This document shows positions 34,215-42,181 of a stretch of DNA of 64,000 bases, piece by piece. Location of the stretch: the NCBI RefSeq assembly GCF_038024875.1, contig NZ_CP136136.1, forward strand, positions 1,116,001 through 1,180,000. Direction: 5' to 3'. The notes under the pieces are model-generated. The model saw nothing but the letters and a program-made list of their open reading frames with translations, made no database searches and was not told where the DNA came from. A program made the position numbers and the translations under genes. Within the stretch, counting starts at the first letter, position 1, and every line of letters starts with the position of its first letter. This DNA is from Gordonia rubripertincta. GTDB lineage: Bacteria; Actinomycetota; Actinomycetes; Mycobacteriales; Mycobacteriaceae.

Positions 34215-36460
34215 CCCCGCGCCATGTCGACGAACCGGCTGAGGTGTAGCTGGTGCGCGACGGTGATGGTGGCGGTGGGGCCGTTACGGTGCTTGCCGAC
34301 GATGATGTCGGCCTCACCGGCGCGCGGGTCGTCGCGCTCGATCGAGTCGGGGCGGTGTAGCAGGATGACCATGTCGGCGTCCTGCTCCAGCGAACCGGAC
34401 TCACGGAGGTCCGACACCTGTGGCTTCTTGTCGGTACGTTGCTCGGGACCACGGTTCAGCTGGCTGATCGCGATCACCGGGACCTCGAGCTCCTTGGCCA
34501 GCAGCTTGAGCTGACGCGAGAACTCCGAGACCTCTTGCTGTCGGGACTCGACCTTCTTGCCCGACGTCATCAGCTGCATGTAGTCCACCGCAACGACTTT
34601 CAGGTCGTGGCGCTGCTTGAGACGACGCGCCTTGGCGCGGATCTCCATCATCGTGAGGTTCGGCGAGTCGTCGATGAAGAACGGCGCATCCGAGATCTCA
34701 CCCATACGACGGGCCAAACGCGTCCAGTCGTCGTCGCTCATGGTGCCGGCACGCATGTCGGCGAGTTTGACCTTGGCCTCCGCCGACAGCAGACGCATGA
34801 CGATCTCGGTTTTGCTCATCTCCAGCGAGAACATGGCCGCGGTGAGGCCGTGTCCGATCGCCGCCGAGCGCAGGAAGTCCATTGCCAGCGTCGAGTTGTG
34901 TGTCGGGACCATCGCCTCACCGGCGAGGTAGAGATGCTCGTCGTTGTCGACCTCGACACAACGCACCGGCACCGAGTCCACCGGACGCACCGCCACGACG
35001 CGGCGGACGCCGGCCTTGCGACGGAGCTCCTTGTGTCGAATTGCCTTGTGGTGAACGGTGAACACGTCTTCGTCGGCGTCGACGCGCAGCCACCCGGTGG
35101 CCGAGCGCTTGTAGTTGAAGCCCAGACCGGCGACCAGGTCGGCGACGACCGCGGTCATGTGCCGGGTCGCCGCGGGCACGGTGATCCAGCCGTCGTCGTC
35201 GACGGTGGCCCGCGCGTCGAGCAGACCGGCCAGCAGCGCACGGCGCTGAGCGATCGAACCGCGCAGGTACTCGTAGGGGATCCGTCCGCCGAGGTCGGCC
35301 ATCAGCGTCATCACGTCGACGGGCCCCTCGGCGTCGATGCGCATACTGATCTCGGGATCGTCGAATGCCATCCCCGCCAGCGCCGCGACGGTGTACGGAC
35401 CGTAAGCAAATCGCTTGCGCGGCAACTCGAGTGGCGCGGTGTTGCGGATGACCGCACAGCCCACGTGCGCGCGTAGCCCCGCCGTGGTGACGACCTGACG
35501 CTCGCCGTCGATCTCGGCCGCCCACTGGTGCTGCTCGTCGGCGACCAGCACAGCGCCGTCGTTGAACTCGACCTCGTAGCAGGGACGTTCGGTCATCACG
35601 TCGGTCGCGGCGACCACCTTGGTGGGCCGGCCGTGGGCGTCGAGCAGCTCGTCGCCCACCCCGACCTTGCCCATCGTCGTCCAGCCGGAAGGCGTGGGCA
35701 GCGGAGTGTCGAGGGCGAGCGCCTTACCGACACCGGGTCGCGCGGCCACGATGATCATCTGGCCCGGGTGGAGACCGTTGGTCAGCTTGTCGAAGTCGGC
35801 GAAACCGGTCGGCACGCCCAGCGAGATGCCGCCGCGCGACGCGATGGAGTCGATCTCGTCCATCGTCGGCTGCAGCAGCTCTTCGAGCGGGAGGTAGTCC
35901 TCGGCCTGACGGCGTTCGGTGACCTCGTAGACCTCGGCCTGCGCGCGGTCGACGACCTCGGCCACGTCCTGGCCGTCGTTGCCCGCGTAGCCGTACTGCA
36001 CGATGCGGGTGCCCGCGGTGACCAGACGGCGCAGGATCGCCTTCTCAGCCACGATCTCGGCGTAGTAGCCGGCATTGGCGGCCGTCGGCACCGTCGAGAT
36101 CAGGGTGTGCAGATAGGGCGCGCCCCCGATGCGCTTGAGCTCGCCCGAGCGCTCGAGTTCCGCGGCGACCGTGACCGCATCGGCGGGTTCGCCCTTGGAA
36201 TAGAGGCTGAGGATCGCCTCGAACACCGCCTGGTGCGCGGGACGATAGAAATCGGCCGTACGGATCTTCTCGACGACGTCGGCGACCGCATCCTTGGACA
36301 GCAACATGCCGCCGAGCACTGATTGCTCGGCAGCCAGATCCTGTGGGGGTTGCCTACCGAAGTCCTCGGTGGGTGGGGCGTCGTCCCCGCCTCGACCTCG
36401 ACCTCGTTCTTCCCGATCGCCGGCGGCAGGACCGTGCCCGCGGTCATCCACAACAGCCAC
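34211..36460 (-). CDS. dnaB: Replicative DNA helicase DnaB, interrupted by an intein
   Basis: Hexameric 5'-3' helicase of the replication fork. The 749-residue precursor minus a 276-residue intein leaves a 473-residue helicase of normal length. The N-terminal DnaB domain (PPQDLAAEQSVLGGML, about 38-53) is followed by RecA-like motifs: Walker A ARPGVGK (240-246), split by the intein before STLAMDF (523 on), then Walker B VVAVDYMQLM and ISQLNRG. DLRESGSLEQDADMVILLHR, the other common DnaB intein site, is uninterrupted. Translation starts at GTG 36460. The disordered charged N-terminal 35 residues are typical of actinobacteria. Splicing is needed for a working P-loop. Confidence 0.95.
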   Translation of the reverse strand: MAVVDDRGHGPAAGDREERGRGRGGDDAPPTEDFGRQPPQDLAAEQSVLGGMLLSKDAVADVVEKIRTADFYRPAHQAVFEAILSLYSKGEPADAVTVAAELERSGELKRIGGAPYLHTLISTVPTAANAGYYAEIVAEKAILRRLVTAGTRIVQYGYAGNDGQDVAEVVDRAQAEVYEVTERRQAEDYLPLEELLQPTMDEIDSIASRGGISLGVPTGFADFDKLTNGLHPGQMIIVAARPGVGKALALDTPLPTPSGWTTMGKVGVGDELLDAHGRPTKVVAATDVMTERPCYEVEFNDGAVLVADEQHQWAAEIDGERQVVTTAGLRAHVGCAVIRNTAPLELPRKRFAYGPYTVAALAGMAFDDPEISMRIDAEGPVDVMTLMADLGGRIPYEYLRGSIAQRRALLAGLLDARATVDDDGWITVPAATRHMTAVVADLVAGLGFNYKRSATGWLRVDADEDVFTVHHKAIRHKELRRKAGVRRVVAVRPVDSVPVRCVEVDNDEHLYLAGEAMVPTHNSTLAMDFLRSAAIGHGLTAAMFSLEMSKTEIVMRLLSAEAKVKLADMRAGTMSDDDWTRLARRMGEISDAPFFIDDSPNLTMMEIRAKARRLKQRHDLKVVAVDYMQLMTSGKKVESRQQEVSEFSRQLKLLAKELEVPVIAISQLNRGPEQRTDKKPQVSDLRESGSLEQDADMVILLHRPDSIERDDPRAGEADIIVGKHRNGPTATITVAHQLHLSRFVDMARG
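34895..35722 (-). other. DnaB intein (class 3-type, 276 residues, residues 247-522 of the precursor)
   Basis: The insert begins with Ala (ALALDTPLPTPSGW), not Cys or Ser, and ends with VPTHN before Ser. Block B has HQW (W67 of the intein), block F has RCVEV (C255) and block G has PTHN (T274, H275, N276). Together these form the W-C-T set that defines class 3 inteins, where the block F cysteine rather than residue 1 makes the first nucleophilic attack. A middle part with LLAGLLDARATVDDDG near 163-178 resembles one LAGLIDADG endonuclease motif. No convincing second copy is seen, so the endonuclease is probably inactive. Mycobacterial DnaB carries a related intein at the same P-loop site. Confidence 0.88.
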
Positions 36461-37035
36461 GTGTGTCTAACCTCTCGCATACGCTCGCACCGCTCGCCCT
36501 GACGAGTGGATACGACCTCTGTGGTGTCGGCCCCGGCAGGCCACCTCGCGAGTCTCCGGTGTCGACGTACTGCTCTGTCTCTTGCTCTGTCCGTCTCTTT
36601 CCTATCGGGACGCTCCGACAACGACTGCCGGCGGGCGCGCGAAAACAGGACTGAGACCTGAGCCGTGACACTAAGACCTCCGCCACGACGACTCAAACCG
36701 GGCTGTTGATGAATCTGGGGAGCACTTGTGGACGACGTGTGAATGAGCGGGGGAGCGATTGTGCACCCGTTGTGGACAACCTGAGGAATTCGGGTGTGAA
36801 CAACCCTGTTTGCCCAGTTCAGAGCGTCCATTAATTTCCACAATCAAGAAACTGAAAATCCTTCGCCACTCTTCGGCGCGTCGTCACATGGGCGTGTTGC
36901 GACGACCGTTCAAGTGCGAGTGGCCAACAATTCGGTGAATTTCCCGAGTGATCTACGTAACAGCCAGGCACGACGGCGCTCAGCCACGTGCCATCTCGCC
37001 GGATAGCCGACCGCGACCCGAATCCATGTGATGCA
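36461..37035. other. 575-base intergenic region between dnaB and a secreted protein gene
   Basis: No convincing gene is seen. The part nearest dnaB (36461-36700) is C/T-rich leader sequence. The middle (36720-36870) is AT-richer and holds several TTGTGGAC/TTGTGCAC-type motifs, entered separately. The right part should hold the promoter of the secreted protein gene. Divergent promoters for both flanking genes must lie here. Confidence 0.6.
36724..36804. promoter_or_regulatory. Cluster of DnaA-box-like sequences upstream of dnaB
   Basis: GTTGTGGACAAC at 36769-36780 contains, on the minus strand, TTGTCCACA, the consensus DnaA box of high-GC actinobacteria. Weaker relatives are CTTGTGGAC (36724-36732), ATTGTGCAC (36758-36766) and GTGTGAACAAC (36794-36804). 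They lie 265-345 bases upstream of dnaB in an AT-rich stretch. DnaA control of dnaB is possible; a replication origin here is unlikely. Confidence 0.4.
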
Positions 37036-37701
37036 ATGTCGATCGTGTCGAGGTTGGGGTTGGGAACCGGGGTCATCCGTCGAACGGTCGGGGCGGTGGC
37101 CGCGCTGACGGTCGCGGGCGGGATCGCGCTGGGAGCGCCTCCGGCCAACGCCGCGCCCGGTCCCACGATGCCCGTCGAGTTCGACCTGTCGCGGTACCAG
37201 CCGGTCGATCCGACGACCTTCCGCTCGATCGCCTACGGCGACAACGGGCGCTCGTTCTTCACCACCGGCCGCTGGATGTGCCAGATCGGTCAGGCCTACC
37301 GTTACGTGGGCTGTCAGGGCCGCCCGGCGACAGCCCCGCCCACCGCGACCGGCGCCGCCATCACAGCGGACCAGCAGGGCCCGTGGTGGGTCAACAGAGA
37401 CCAGACATACCGCTTCGGTTCGAAGACCGGGTTCCGTCCGCCGGTCCTGGGTGTCGGCAAACGCGTCACCATCGCCGGGGTCACCTGCACCGTGCCGCGG
37501 CGCGACGTCGTCGCCTGCCGCACCGGCGAACGGGCGCTGATCTTCACCCCCGCGTGGCACAAGTTCTTCTTTCCGTCCTGGGACACTCTCGGACCGGGCA
37601 ACAACGCCGTCGCGCACAGCGCCAACCCGGCGCCGCGGTACCTGCCGCCGCGGCTGCAGTACTGGAATCAGTTGCCCGCCAACCCGCCCGCGCCGAAGTA
37701 G
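37036..37701 (+). CDS. Secreted protein of unknown function
   Basis: A 221-residue exported protein starting at ATG 37036 (MSIVSRLGLG). It has a Sec-type signal with twin-Arg-like IRRTVGAVAALTVAGGIALG, and cleavage is likely after ANA near residue 38. The mature part is rich in aromatic, Pro and Gly residues and contains four cysteines (in RWMCQIG, YVGCQG, GVTCTV and VVACRTG) that could form two disulfides. No catalytic motif or known domain is recognised. It is monocistronic, ends at a strong bidirectional terminator and converges with the rplI operon. Confidence 0.75.
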   Translation: MSIVSRLGLGTGVIRRTVGAVAALTVAGGIALGAPPANAAPGPTMPVEFDLSRYQPVDPTTFRSIAYGDNGRSFFTTGRWMCQIGQAYRYVGCQGRPATAPPTATGAAITADQQGPWWVNRDQTYRFGSKTGFRPPVLGVGKRVTIAGVTCTVPRRDVVACRTGERALIFTPAWHKFFFPSWDTLGPGNNAVAHSANPAPRYLPPRLQYWNQLPANPPAPK

Positions 37702-37720
37702 GCCGCGGAGACAGACACGA

Positions 37721-37756
37721 CAAAGGCCGGGTGGAATCTCTTCCACCCGGCCTTTG
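37721..37756. terminator. Bidirectional intrinsic terminator
   Basis: A perfect 16-base-pair stem (CAAAGGCCGGGTGGAA at 37721-37736 with its complement at 37741-37756), a TCTC loop and a T-rich end on either strand. It serves the secreted-protein gene and, on the minus strand, rplI. Confidence 0.92.
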
Positions 37757-37773
37757 TGTGTTCGACGCTGGGG

Positions 37774-38229
37774 TCAGCTGGCGGCGACCACGGCGAGCTG
37801 CACGGTTGCCGAGACCTGCGGATGCAGGGTGACGGTGACCGGGTAGCTACCGGTGGCCTTGATGTGACCCTTGGGCAGCACGACGTTGCGCTTGTCCACG
37901 ACGGGTCCGCCGGCGGTCTTGATGGCACCGGCGACGTCTGCCGCGGTAACCGAACCGAACAGCTTGCCCGAGTCGTGGGTCTTGACGTCCAGCGAGATTG
38001 CGTCGAGGCCCTCGAGGGCCTGCTTCAGCTCGTTGGCGTGCTCGAGACCGCGAACCTCGCGGGCCTCCTGCGCACGGCGGATGCCCTCGACCTGCTTCTC
38101 GGCGCCGCGGGTGGCCTTGATGGCCAGGCCGCGAGGCAGCAGGTAGTTGCGGCCGTAGCCGTCCTTGACCACGACGATGTCGCCGGCTTCGCCGAGGTTC
38201 TCCACGGCGGCGGTGAGGATGAGCTTCAT
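37774..38229 (-). CDS. rplI: 50S ribosomal protein L9
   Basis: A 151-residue large-subunit protein. The N-terminal rRNA-binding domain MKLILTAAVENLGEAGDIVVVKDGYGRNYLLPRGLA contains the L9 signature (G-x2-G-x4-V-x2-GY-x-RNYL). A connecting helix (about 45-75) and a C-terminal domain (DVAGAIKTAGGPVVDKRNVVLPKGHIKATG) follow. AAAGGA lies upstream of ATG 38229. It is the last gene of the rpsF-ssb-rpsR-rplI operon and is followed by the terminator at 37721-37756. Confidence 0.98.
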   Translation of the reverse strand: MKLILTAAVENLGEAGDIVVVKDGYGRNYLLPRGLAIKATRGAEKQVEGIRRAQEAREVRGLEHANELKQALEGLDAISLDVKTHDSGKLFGSVTAADVAGAIKTAGGPVVDKRNVVLPKGHIKATGSYPVTVTLHPQVSATVQLAVVAAS

Positions 38230-38248
38230 GTCAACTGATCCTTTCCGC

Positions 38249-38506
38249 TTATCGGCTGGTCGAGGTGAAGGGCAGCAGGGCCACCTCACGCGAGTTCTTG
38301 ACGGCCACGGCGACGTCGCGCTGGTGCTGCACGCAGTTGCCGGTCACGCGACGCGAGCGGATCTTGCCGCGGTCGGACAGGAAACGACGCAGAAGCGCGG
38401 TGTCCTTGTAATCGATGACGGCCTTCTTGTCCTTGCAGAAGCTGCACGCCTTGGTCTTGGTGACCTTCTCGACGCGAGGCTTCCGGCTGGCCTTTGCCTT
38501 TGCCAT
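38249..38506 (-). CDS. rpsR: 30S ribosomal protein S18
   Basis: An 85-residue small-subunit protein that pairs with S6. It carries two cysteines in ACSFCKDKK and one in TGNCVQHQRDVAVAVKNSREVALLPF, so it looks like a zinc-binding (C+) S18. Actinobacteria often also encode a cysteine-free S18 elsewhere for zinc limitation. The start at ATG 38506 (MAKAKASRK) is chosen over an upstream in-frame codon. It lies between ssb and rplI in the operon. Confidence 0.97.
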   Translation of the reverse strand: MAKAKASRKPRVEKVTKTKACSFCKDKKAVIDYKDTALLRRFLSDRGKIRSRRVTGNCVQHQRDVAVAVKNSREVALLPFTSTSR

Positions 38507-38566
38507 GTGTGTATTGCTCCAGTCATGCAATCCGGGTCGCCGCCGACGGGCGGAACCCGGGAGTTA

Positions 38567-39085
38567 TCAGAATGGTGGTTCGTCGTCCCCGCCACCGAAC
38601 GATCCGCCGCTGCTGGCAGGTGCGCTGCCCCAGGGATCGTCGGCGACCTGCTGGTTCGATCCGCCGCCGCGGCTACCGCCGCCGCCACCGGATCCGAATC
38701 CGCCGCCGCCACCGCCGCCGCGCGAGGCGCGGTTGACCTTGGCGGTGGCATAACGCAGCGAGGGGCCGATCTCGTCGACCTCGAGTTCCACGACCGTGCG
38801 TCGTTCGCCTTCTTTGGTTTCGTAGGACCGCTGCTTGAGCCGTCCCTGCACGATCACCCGGGAACCCTTGGTCAGGCTTTCGGTCACGTTCTCCGCGGCG
38901 TCGCGCCAGATGTTGCAGCGGAGGAACAGCGCTTCGCCGTCCTTCCACTCATTGGTCTGACGGTCGAACGTGCGCGGGGTGGAAGCCACCGTGAAGTTGG
39001 CAACCGCTGCGCCGGACGGCGTGAACCGCAGTTCCGGGTCGGCGGTGAGATTGCCGATGACGGTGATGACCGTGTCGCCTGCCAT
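38567..39085 (-). CDS. ssb: Single-stranded DNA-binding protein
   Basis: A 172-residue SSB. The OB-fold domain (about residues 1-115) begins MAGDTVITVIGNLTADPELRFTPSG and contains LRCNIWRDAAENVTESLTKGSRVIVQGRLKQRSYETKEGE. It is followed by a Gly/Ser-rich flexible linker with runs of Gly and the acidic C-terminal tip DDEPPF that recruits partner proteins. The start at ATG 39085 is chosen over the open frame to 39130. It is in the ribosomal protein operon downstream of rpsF, as in most bacteria. Confidence 0.97.
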   Translation of the reverse strand: MAGDTVITVIGNLTADPELRFTPSGAAVANFTVASTPRTFDRQTNEWKDGEALFLRCNIWRDAAENVTESLTKGSRVIVQGRLKQRSYETKEGERRTVVELEVDEIGPSLRYATAKVNRASRGGGGGGGFGSGGGGGSRGGGSNQQVADDPWGSAPASSGGSFGGGDDEPPF

Positions 39086-39201
39086 GTGTGTTTCCCCTTG
39101 GGTCGTAGGTGGGCACTCGCTGATCGACATGCACCGGGATTTTCTGGGTCAACCCTAGAACCCGGTACCGACGTCTTCAGACGTTCAAGAAACCCTGTGT
39201 A

Positions 39202-39483
39202 TTACTTCCGCAGGACCTTGGTGCGCAGAACCGACTCGTTCAGCTTCAGCTGACGGTCCAGCTCGGTGACCGTGGCGGGCTCGGCATTGAGATCGATGAC
39301 GGCGTAGATGCCCTCGTTGTGCTTCAGGATCTCGTAAGCAAGGCGGCGCTTGCCCCAGATGTCGACACCATCCACCGAACCGCCATCCTTGCGGACAACA
39401 TTGAGGAAAGTATCGAGTGAGGGTGCGACGGTGCGCTCGTCCAGATTCGGATCGAGGATGACCATCAATTCGTAGTGACGCAT
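39202..39483 (-). CDS. rpsF: 30S ribosomal protein S6
   Basis: A 93-residue small-subunit protein with the S6 start MRHYELMVILDPNLDE and the KRRLAYEILKHNEGIYAVIDL core. AGGAGGTGATG directly precedes the gene on the minus strand. It is the first gene of the rpsF-ssb-rpsR-rplI operon, whose leader holds a candidate S6:S18-binding structure. Confidence 0.97.
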   Translation of the reverse strand: MRHYELMVILDPNLDERTVAPSLDTFLNVVRKDGGSVDGVDIWGKRRLAYEILKHNEGIYAVIDLNAEPATVTELDRQLKLNESVLRTKVLRK

Positions 39484-39495
39484 AAGACCACATCA

Positions 39496-39539
39496 CCTCC
39501 TATGGGCTAGGTCGGCCACGGACTGTCCGTGGCAGGAGG
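39496..39539 (-). promoter_or_regulatory. Candidate S6:S18 autoregulatory leader of rpsF
   Basis: On the minus strand CCTCCT (39539-39534) can pair with the Shine-Dalgarno AGGAGG (39501-39496). Together they enclose a strong hairpin GCCACGGAC-A-GTCCGTGGC (39533-39515), followed by CGACC. An outer stem that hides the ribosome binding site, with a CCG next to an inner hairpin, is the plan of S6:S18 leaders described in other phyla. The pairing is visible; binding by S6:S18 is inferred. Confidence 0.5.
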
Positions 39540-39684
39540 GTCGCCTGCGTCGGCAACCGGTCCAAGATACATGACCAGGACGTTTTCCCGGAAATCCGAG
39601 GTCGTGAGCACCGGTTCAGCGGCTGATGACGACCCCGATCACTCGGTTCGTGTTGTTCGTGTGCGACGACCTACGCTGTTGGCC

Positions 39685-41139
39685 ATGTCGGAGCCGCGGA
39701 CCAGTACGCCTCGGCGGATCCCGTGGCTGTCCGGCCGCGGTGAGACCGCGGTTATCGTGCTGGTGTCCCTGCTGGCCACCGCGGCGACGATGTTCTGGAG
39801 CTTCCAGACGAAGGCCCGCTGCGGCGGGGCGCCGTTCGACGCCGACGGTCGCAGCGCCAACTGGCCCTCCGGCGATCCCGGCGGTCTCATCCCCTGCTAC
39901 TCGGACCTGATGTACCTGTGGCTCGGCCGCGACATCAACAACCACGTGTTCCCTTACATCCACGGCGGGATCACCGGGGACGGCACGCTTTTCGGGGGCG
40001 TCGTCGAATATCCGGTGCTGTCGGGTCTGTTCATGTACGTCGGGGCGATCGGCGCGGACACCGACACCGCGTTCTTCACCCAGTCCGCACTGTTGTTGGC
40101 GCCGTTCGGTTTCGCGATCACGCTGATGCTGGCGCTGATGGTCCGCTGGTGGGCGCTGCTGTGGGCGGCCACTCCCCCGCTGGTCCTGTACTCCTTCCAC
40201 AACTGGGAGTTGCCGGTGGTCGCCACCGCGGTCGCCGCCATCGCGGTGATGACGTGGGGCGGATCGATCGACCACGCCACCGGCCGACGACGACTCCCGC
40301 TGCGCGCCTGTGCCGTGGTGGCGGCCGTCCTGCTCGCGATCGGCTTCTGCCTCAAGCTCTATCCCGGGATCTTCGTGCTGCCGTTGGCCGCCTATGTCCT
40401 GACCGGGGGCGCCGGTGGACCACGACGCGCCGGGCGTCGCGGCCTCGACTGGGTGGGCGCCGCGTGGGTGGCCGGCGCAGCGGTGGTCACCGTCGTCGCG
40501 ATCCAGTTGCCGTTCATGATCCTCGGATTCGACGGTTGGAAGGCTGCACTGACGTTCCAGGGGCGGCGTCGGGCCGATGTCGACACCAACTCCATCTGGT
40601 ACTGGGGTCTCCGCTACGTCACCGGGACGACGGACACCTACCACTCCATCGTCGGGGTGGCGTCGCCGATCCTGATACTCGCCGGCTTCGCCGTGGCCAT
40701 GTACCTGGGGTGGCGCCGCTACGAGCGGATCGGCGTCTTCCCCTGGATCGGTGTGAGCGGGGCGATGCTCGCCGGCTTCATGCTGTTCCACAAGGTTCAC
40801 TCACCGCAGTACACGCTCTGGATTCTTCCGTTCTTCGTGCTCATGCGGGTCCGCTGGCAGGTGATCGCCGTCTACCTGCTCACCGATATCGCCCTCGATC
40901 TGACGATCTTCCGCCTGTTCCCCATCCGCGACGCCGGCGATCCCCTGCCCTGGTGGGTGCTGACCGGGGTCGCCGGCTCGGTGTGGGTGCACGCGGTGCT
41001 GCTCGTCTACCTGATCGGCACGCTCGCCCGCACACCGCTGCGGCAACCGCTCGCGTCGAAGACGATCCGCGCCGCGGGACCGGGTGATCGCACCGGAACT
41101 CCCACGACCCGGCCGGTACCTGCCACGGACCGGACCTGA
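39685..41139 (+). CDS. GT87-family membrane glycosyltransferase (DUF2029)
   Basis: A 484-residue polytopic membrane protein with about ten or more spans. It has family marks of polyprenyl-phosphate-mannose-dependent alpha-mannosyltransferases (GT87): an N-terminal span, an extracytoplasmic loop with CYSDLMYLWLGRDI, EYPVLSGLFMYVGA near 120, LKLYPGIFVLPLAAYVL near 223, and HKVHSPQYTLWILPFFVL near 370, where the K-x-SPQY motif is characteristic. Such enzymes extend lipomannan, PIM or related glycans outside the membrane. ATG 39685 (MSEPRTSTP) is chosen over the open frame to 39529. The product is not determinable. Confidence 0.85.
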   Translation: MSEPRTSTPRRIPWLSGRGETAVIVLVSLLATAATMFWSFQTKARCGGAPFDADGRSANWPSGDPGGLIPCYSDLMYLWLGRDINNHVFPYIHGGITGDGTLFGGVVEYPVLSGLFMYVGAIGADTDTAFFTQSALLLAPFGFAITLMLALMVRWWALLWAATPPLVLYSFHNWELPVVATAVAAIAVMTWGGSIDHATGRRRLPLRACAVVAAVLLAIGFCLKLYPGIFVLPLAAYVLTGGAGGPRRAGRRGLDWVGAAWVAGAAVVTVVAIQLPFMILGFDGWKAALTFQGRRRADVDTNSIWYWGLRYVTGTTDTYHSIVGVASPILILAGFAVAMYLGWRRYERIGVFPWIGVSGAMLAGFMLFHKVHSPQYTLWILPFFVLMRVRWQVIAVYLLTDIALDLTIFRLFPIRDAGDPLPWWVLTGVAGSVWVHAVLLVYLIGTLARTPLRQPLASKTIRAAGPGDRTGTPTTRPVPATDRT

Positions 41140-41140
41140 C

Positions 41141-41722
41141 ATGAGTTCCTGGTTGGGCACGGGCCCACTCGTCGGCGAGCGGGTCACCCTGGGGCCGTTA
41201 ACCGCCGACGACGCTCCGGCACTCGCCCGCGTGGTCGGGGACCCGGCCCGGTTCCGCTGGTCTCCCGGTGTCCCCGTCGACCTCGCCACCGCCCACCGCT
41301 ACGTCGACGCCGCCAACGCCGACCCCGAAGCGCGCGTCCCGTTCGCGGTCGTCGACAACGTCGACGGTCAGGTCGTCGGGTCGACGAGCTTCTACGAAAT
41401 CGACCACGCCCACCGGAGTGTCTGCATCGGGTACACGTTCTATGCCGAACGCGTTCAGGGGACGACGGTCAACCCAACAGCGAAGTACCTGCTGTTGCGG
41501 CACGCGTTCGAACACTGCGGCGCGGTTCGGGTCACCTGGCACACCCACGAGCACAACGCGCAGTCCCGCGCCGCGATCGAGAAGCTCGGCGCCCGCTTCG
41601 AGGGGCTGCTCCGCAAACACCGACGGTTCGGCGACGACTGGCGGACCACCGCGCTCTACGCGATGACCGACGACGACTGGCCGGCCGCCAAAGCCTTACT
41701 GCTACAGCGGATGTCCGCCTGA
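41141..41722 (+). CDS. GNAT-family N-acetyltransferase (RimJ-like)
   Basis: A 193-residue protein with the GNAT fold: the N-terminal strand LVGERVTLGPLTADDAPALARVV, PFAVVDNVDGQVVGSTSFYEI in the middle, and C-terminal VRVTWHTHEHNAQSRAAIEKLGARFEGLLRKH, the acetyl-CoA-binding and RimJ/RimL-type end. It transfers an acetyl group from acetyl-CoA to an unknown amine or protein N-terminus. It starts one base after the GT87 stop, so the two are probably co-transcribed. Its 3' end overlaps the opposite-strand hypothetical gene by 21 bases. Confidence 0.88.
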   Translation: MSSWLGTGPLVGERVTLGPLTADDAPALARVVGDPARFRWSPGVPVDLATAHRYVDAANADPEARVPFAVVDNVDGQVVGSTSFYEIDHAHRSVCIGYTFYAERVQGTTVNPTAKYLLLRHAFEHCGAVRVTWHTHEHNAQSRAAIEKLGARFEGLLRKHRRFGDDWRTTALYAMTDDDWPAAKALLLQRMSA

Positions 41723-42145
41723 TCCAGGTCCCCTGCCCTCGGGCTCCTTGGTGTGGTCGGGGTGACCGTGCGTCCGTCGGTCCTCTTTCATCCGCGCCTC
41801 GTGGAGGTGTGCGATCCCGTCGGTCAGCTCGGCCCGCGCCCGATCGGCATGCTCGCGCAACGGCTGCCAGTAGGTGGAGTCGAACTCCTCGACAACCTGG
41901 AATGTCCAGCGCCCGTTGATGACATTGCGCCCGACCATCTCGGTGGCGAGGGCATCCGCCATCTCGGAGTGCCCGTCCTCGCGCAGTGCGTCCACGGCCT
42001 CGCCGAGCAACAGGTCTGCGTGCCCGATGAGTTGATGGAAACTGTAGAGGTGGCCGCGGGCACGCTCGACGTACTCGAGCGCCTCCCCCACCTTGCCGAC
42101 CGCCTCTGCGGTGCTGTCCGGGATGTTCTCGCCACGCTCAGCCAT
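41702..42145 (-). CDS. Conserved helical hypothetical protein
   Basis: A 147-residue, mostly helical, charged protein starting at ATG 42145 (MAERGEN). The core EALEYVERARGHLYSFHQLIGHADLLLGEAVDALREDGHSEMADALATEMVGRNVINGRWTFQVVEEFD resembles small conserved actinobacterial proteins without assigned function. The histidine-rich tail (HEARMKEDRRTHGHPDHTKEPEG) is disordered. There is no signal peptide. It lies 36 bases downstream of the next gene on the same strand, so the two may form an operon. I do not know its role. Confidence 0.7.
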   Translation of the reverse strand: MAERGENIPDSTAEAVGKVGEALEYVERARGHLYSFHQLIGHADLLLGEAVDALREDGHSEMADALATEMVGRNVINGRWTFQVVEEFDSTYWQPLREHADRARAELTDGIAHLHEARMKEDRRTHGHPDHTKEPEGRGPGSGGHPL

Positions 42146-42181
42146 GTCCGGACCATACCCACGACGGACACGCCTCAACCC

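Noticed and set aside
36461..37035. Chromosomal replication origin
   Set aside because: DnaA-box-like words and AT-richness are present, but the origin in these bacteria lies between dnaA and dnaN, neither of which is here, and only one box is an exact match.
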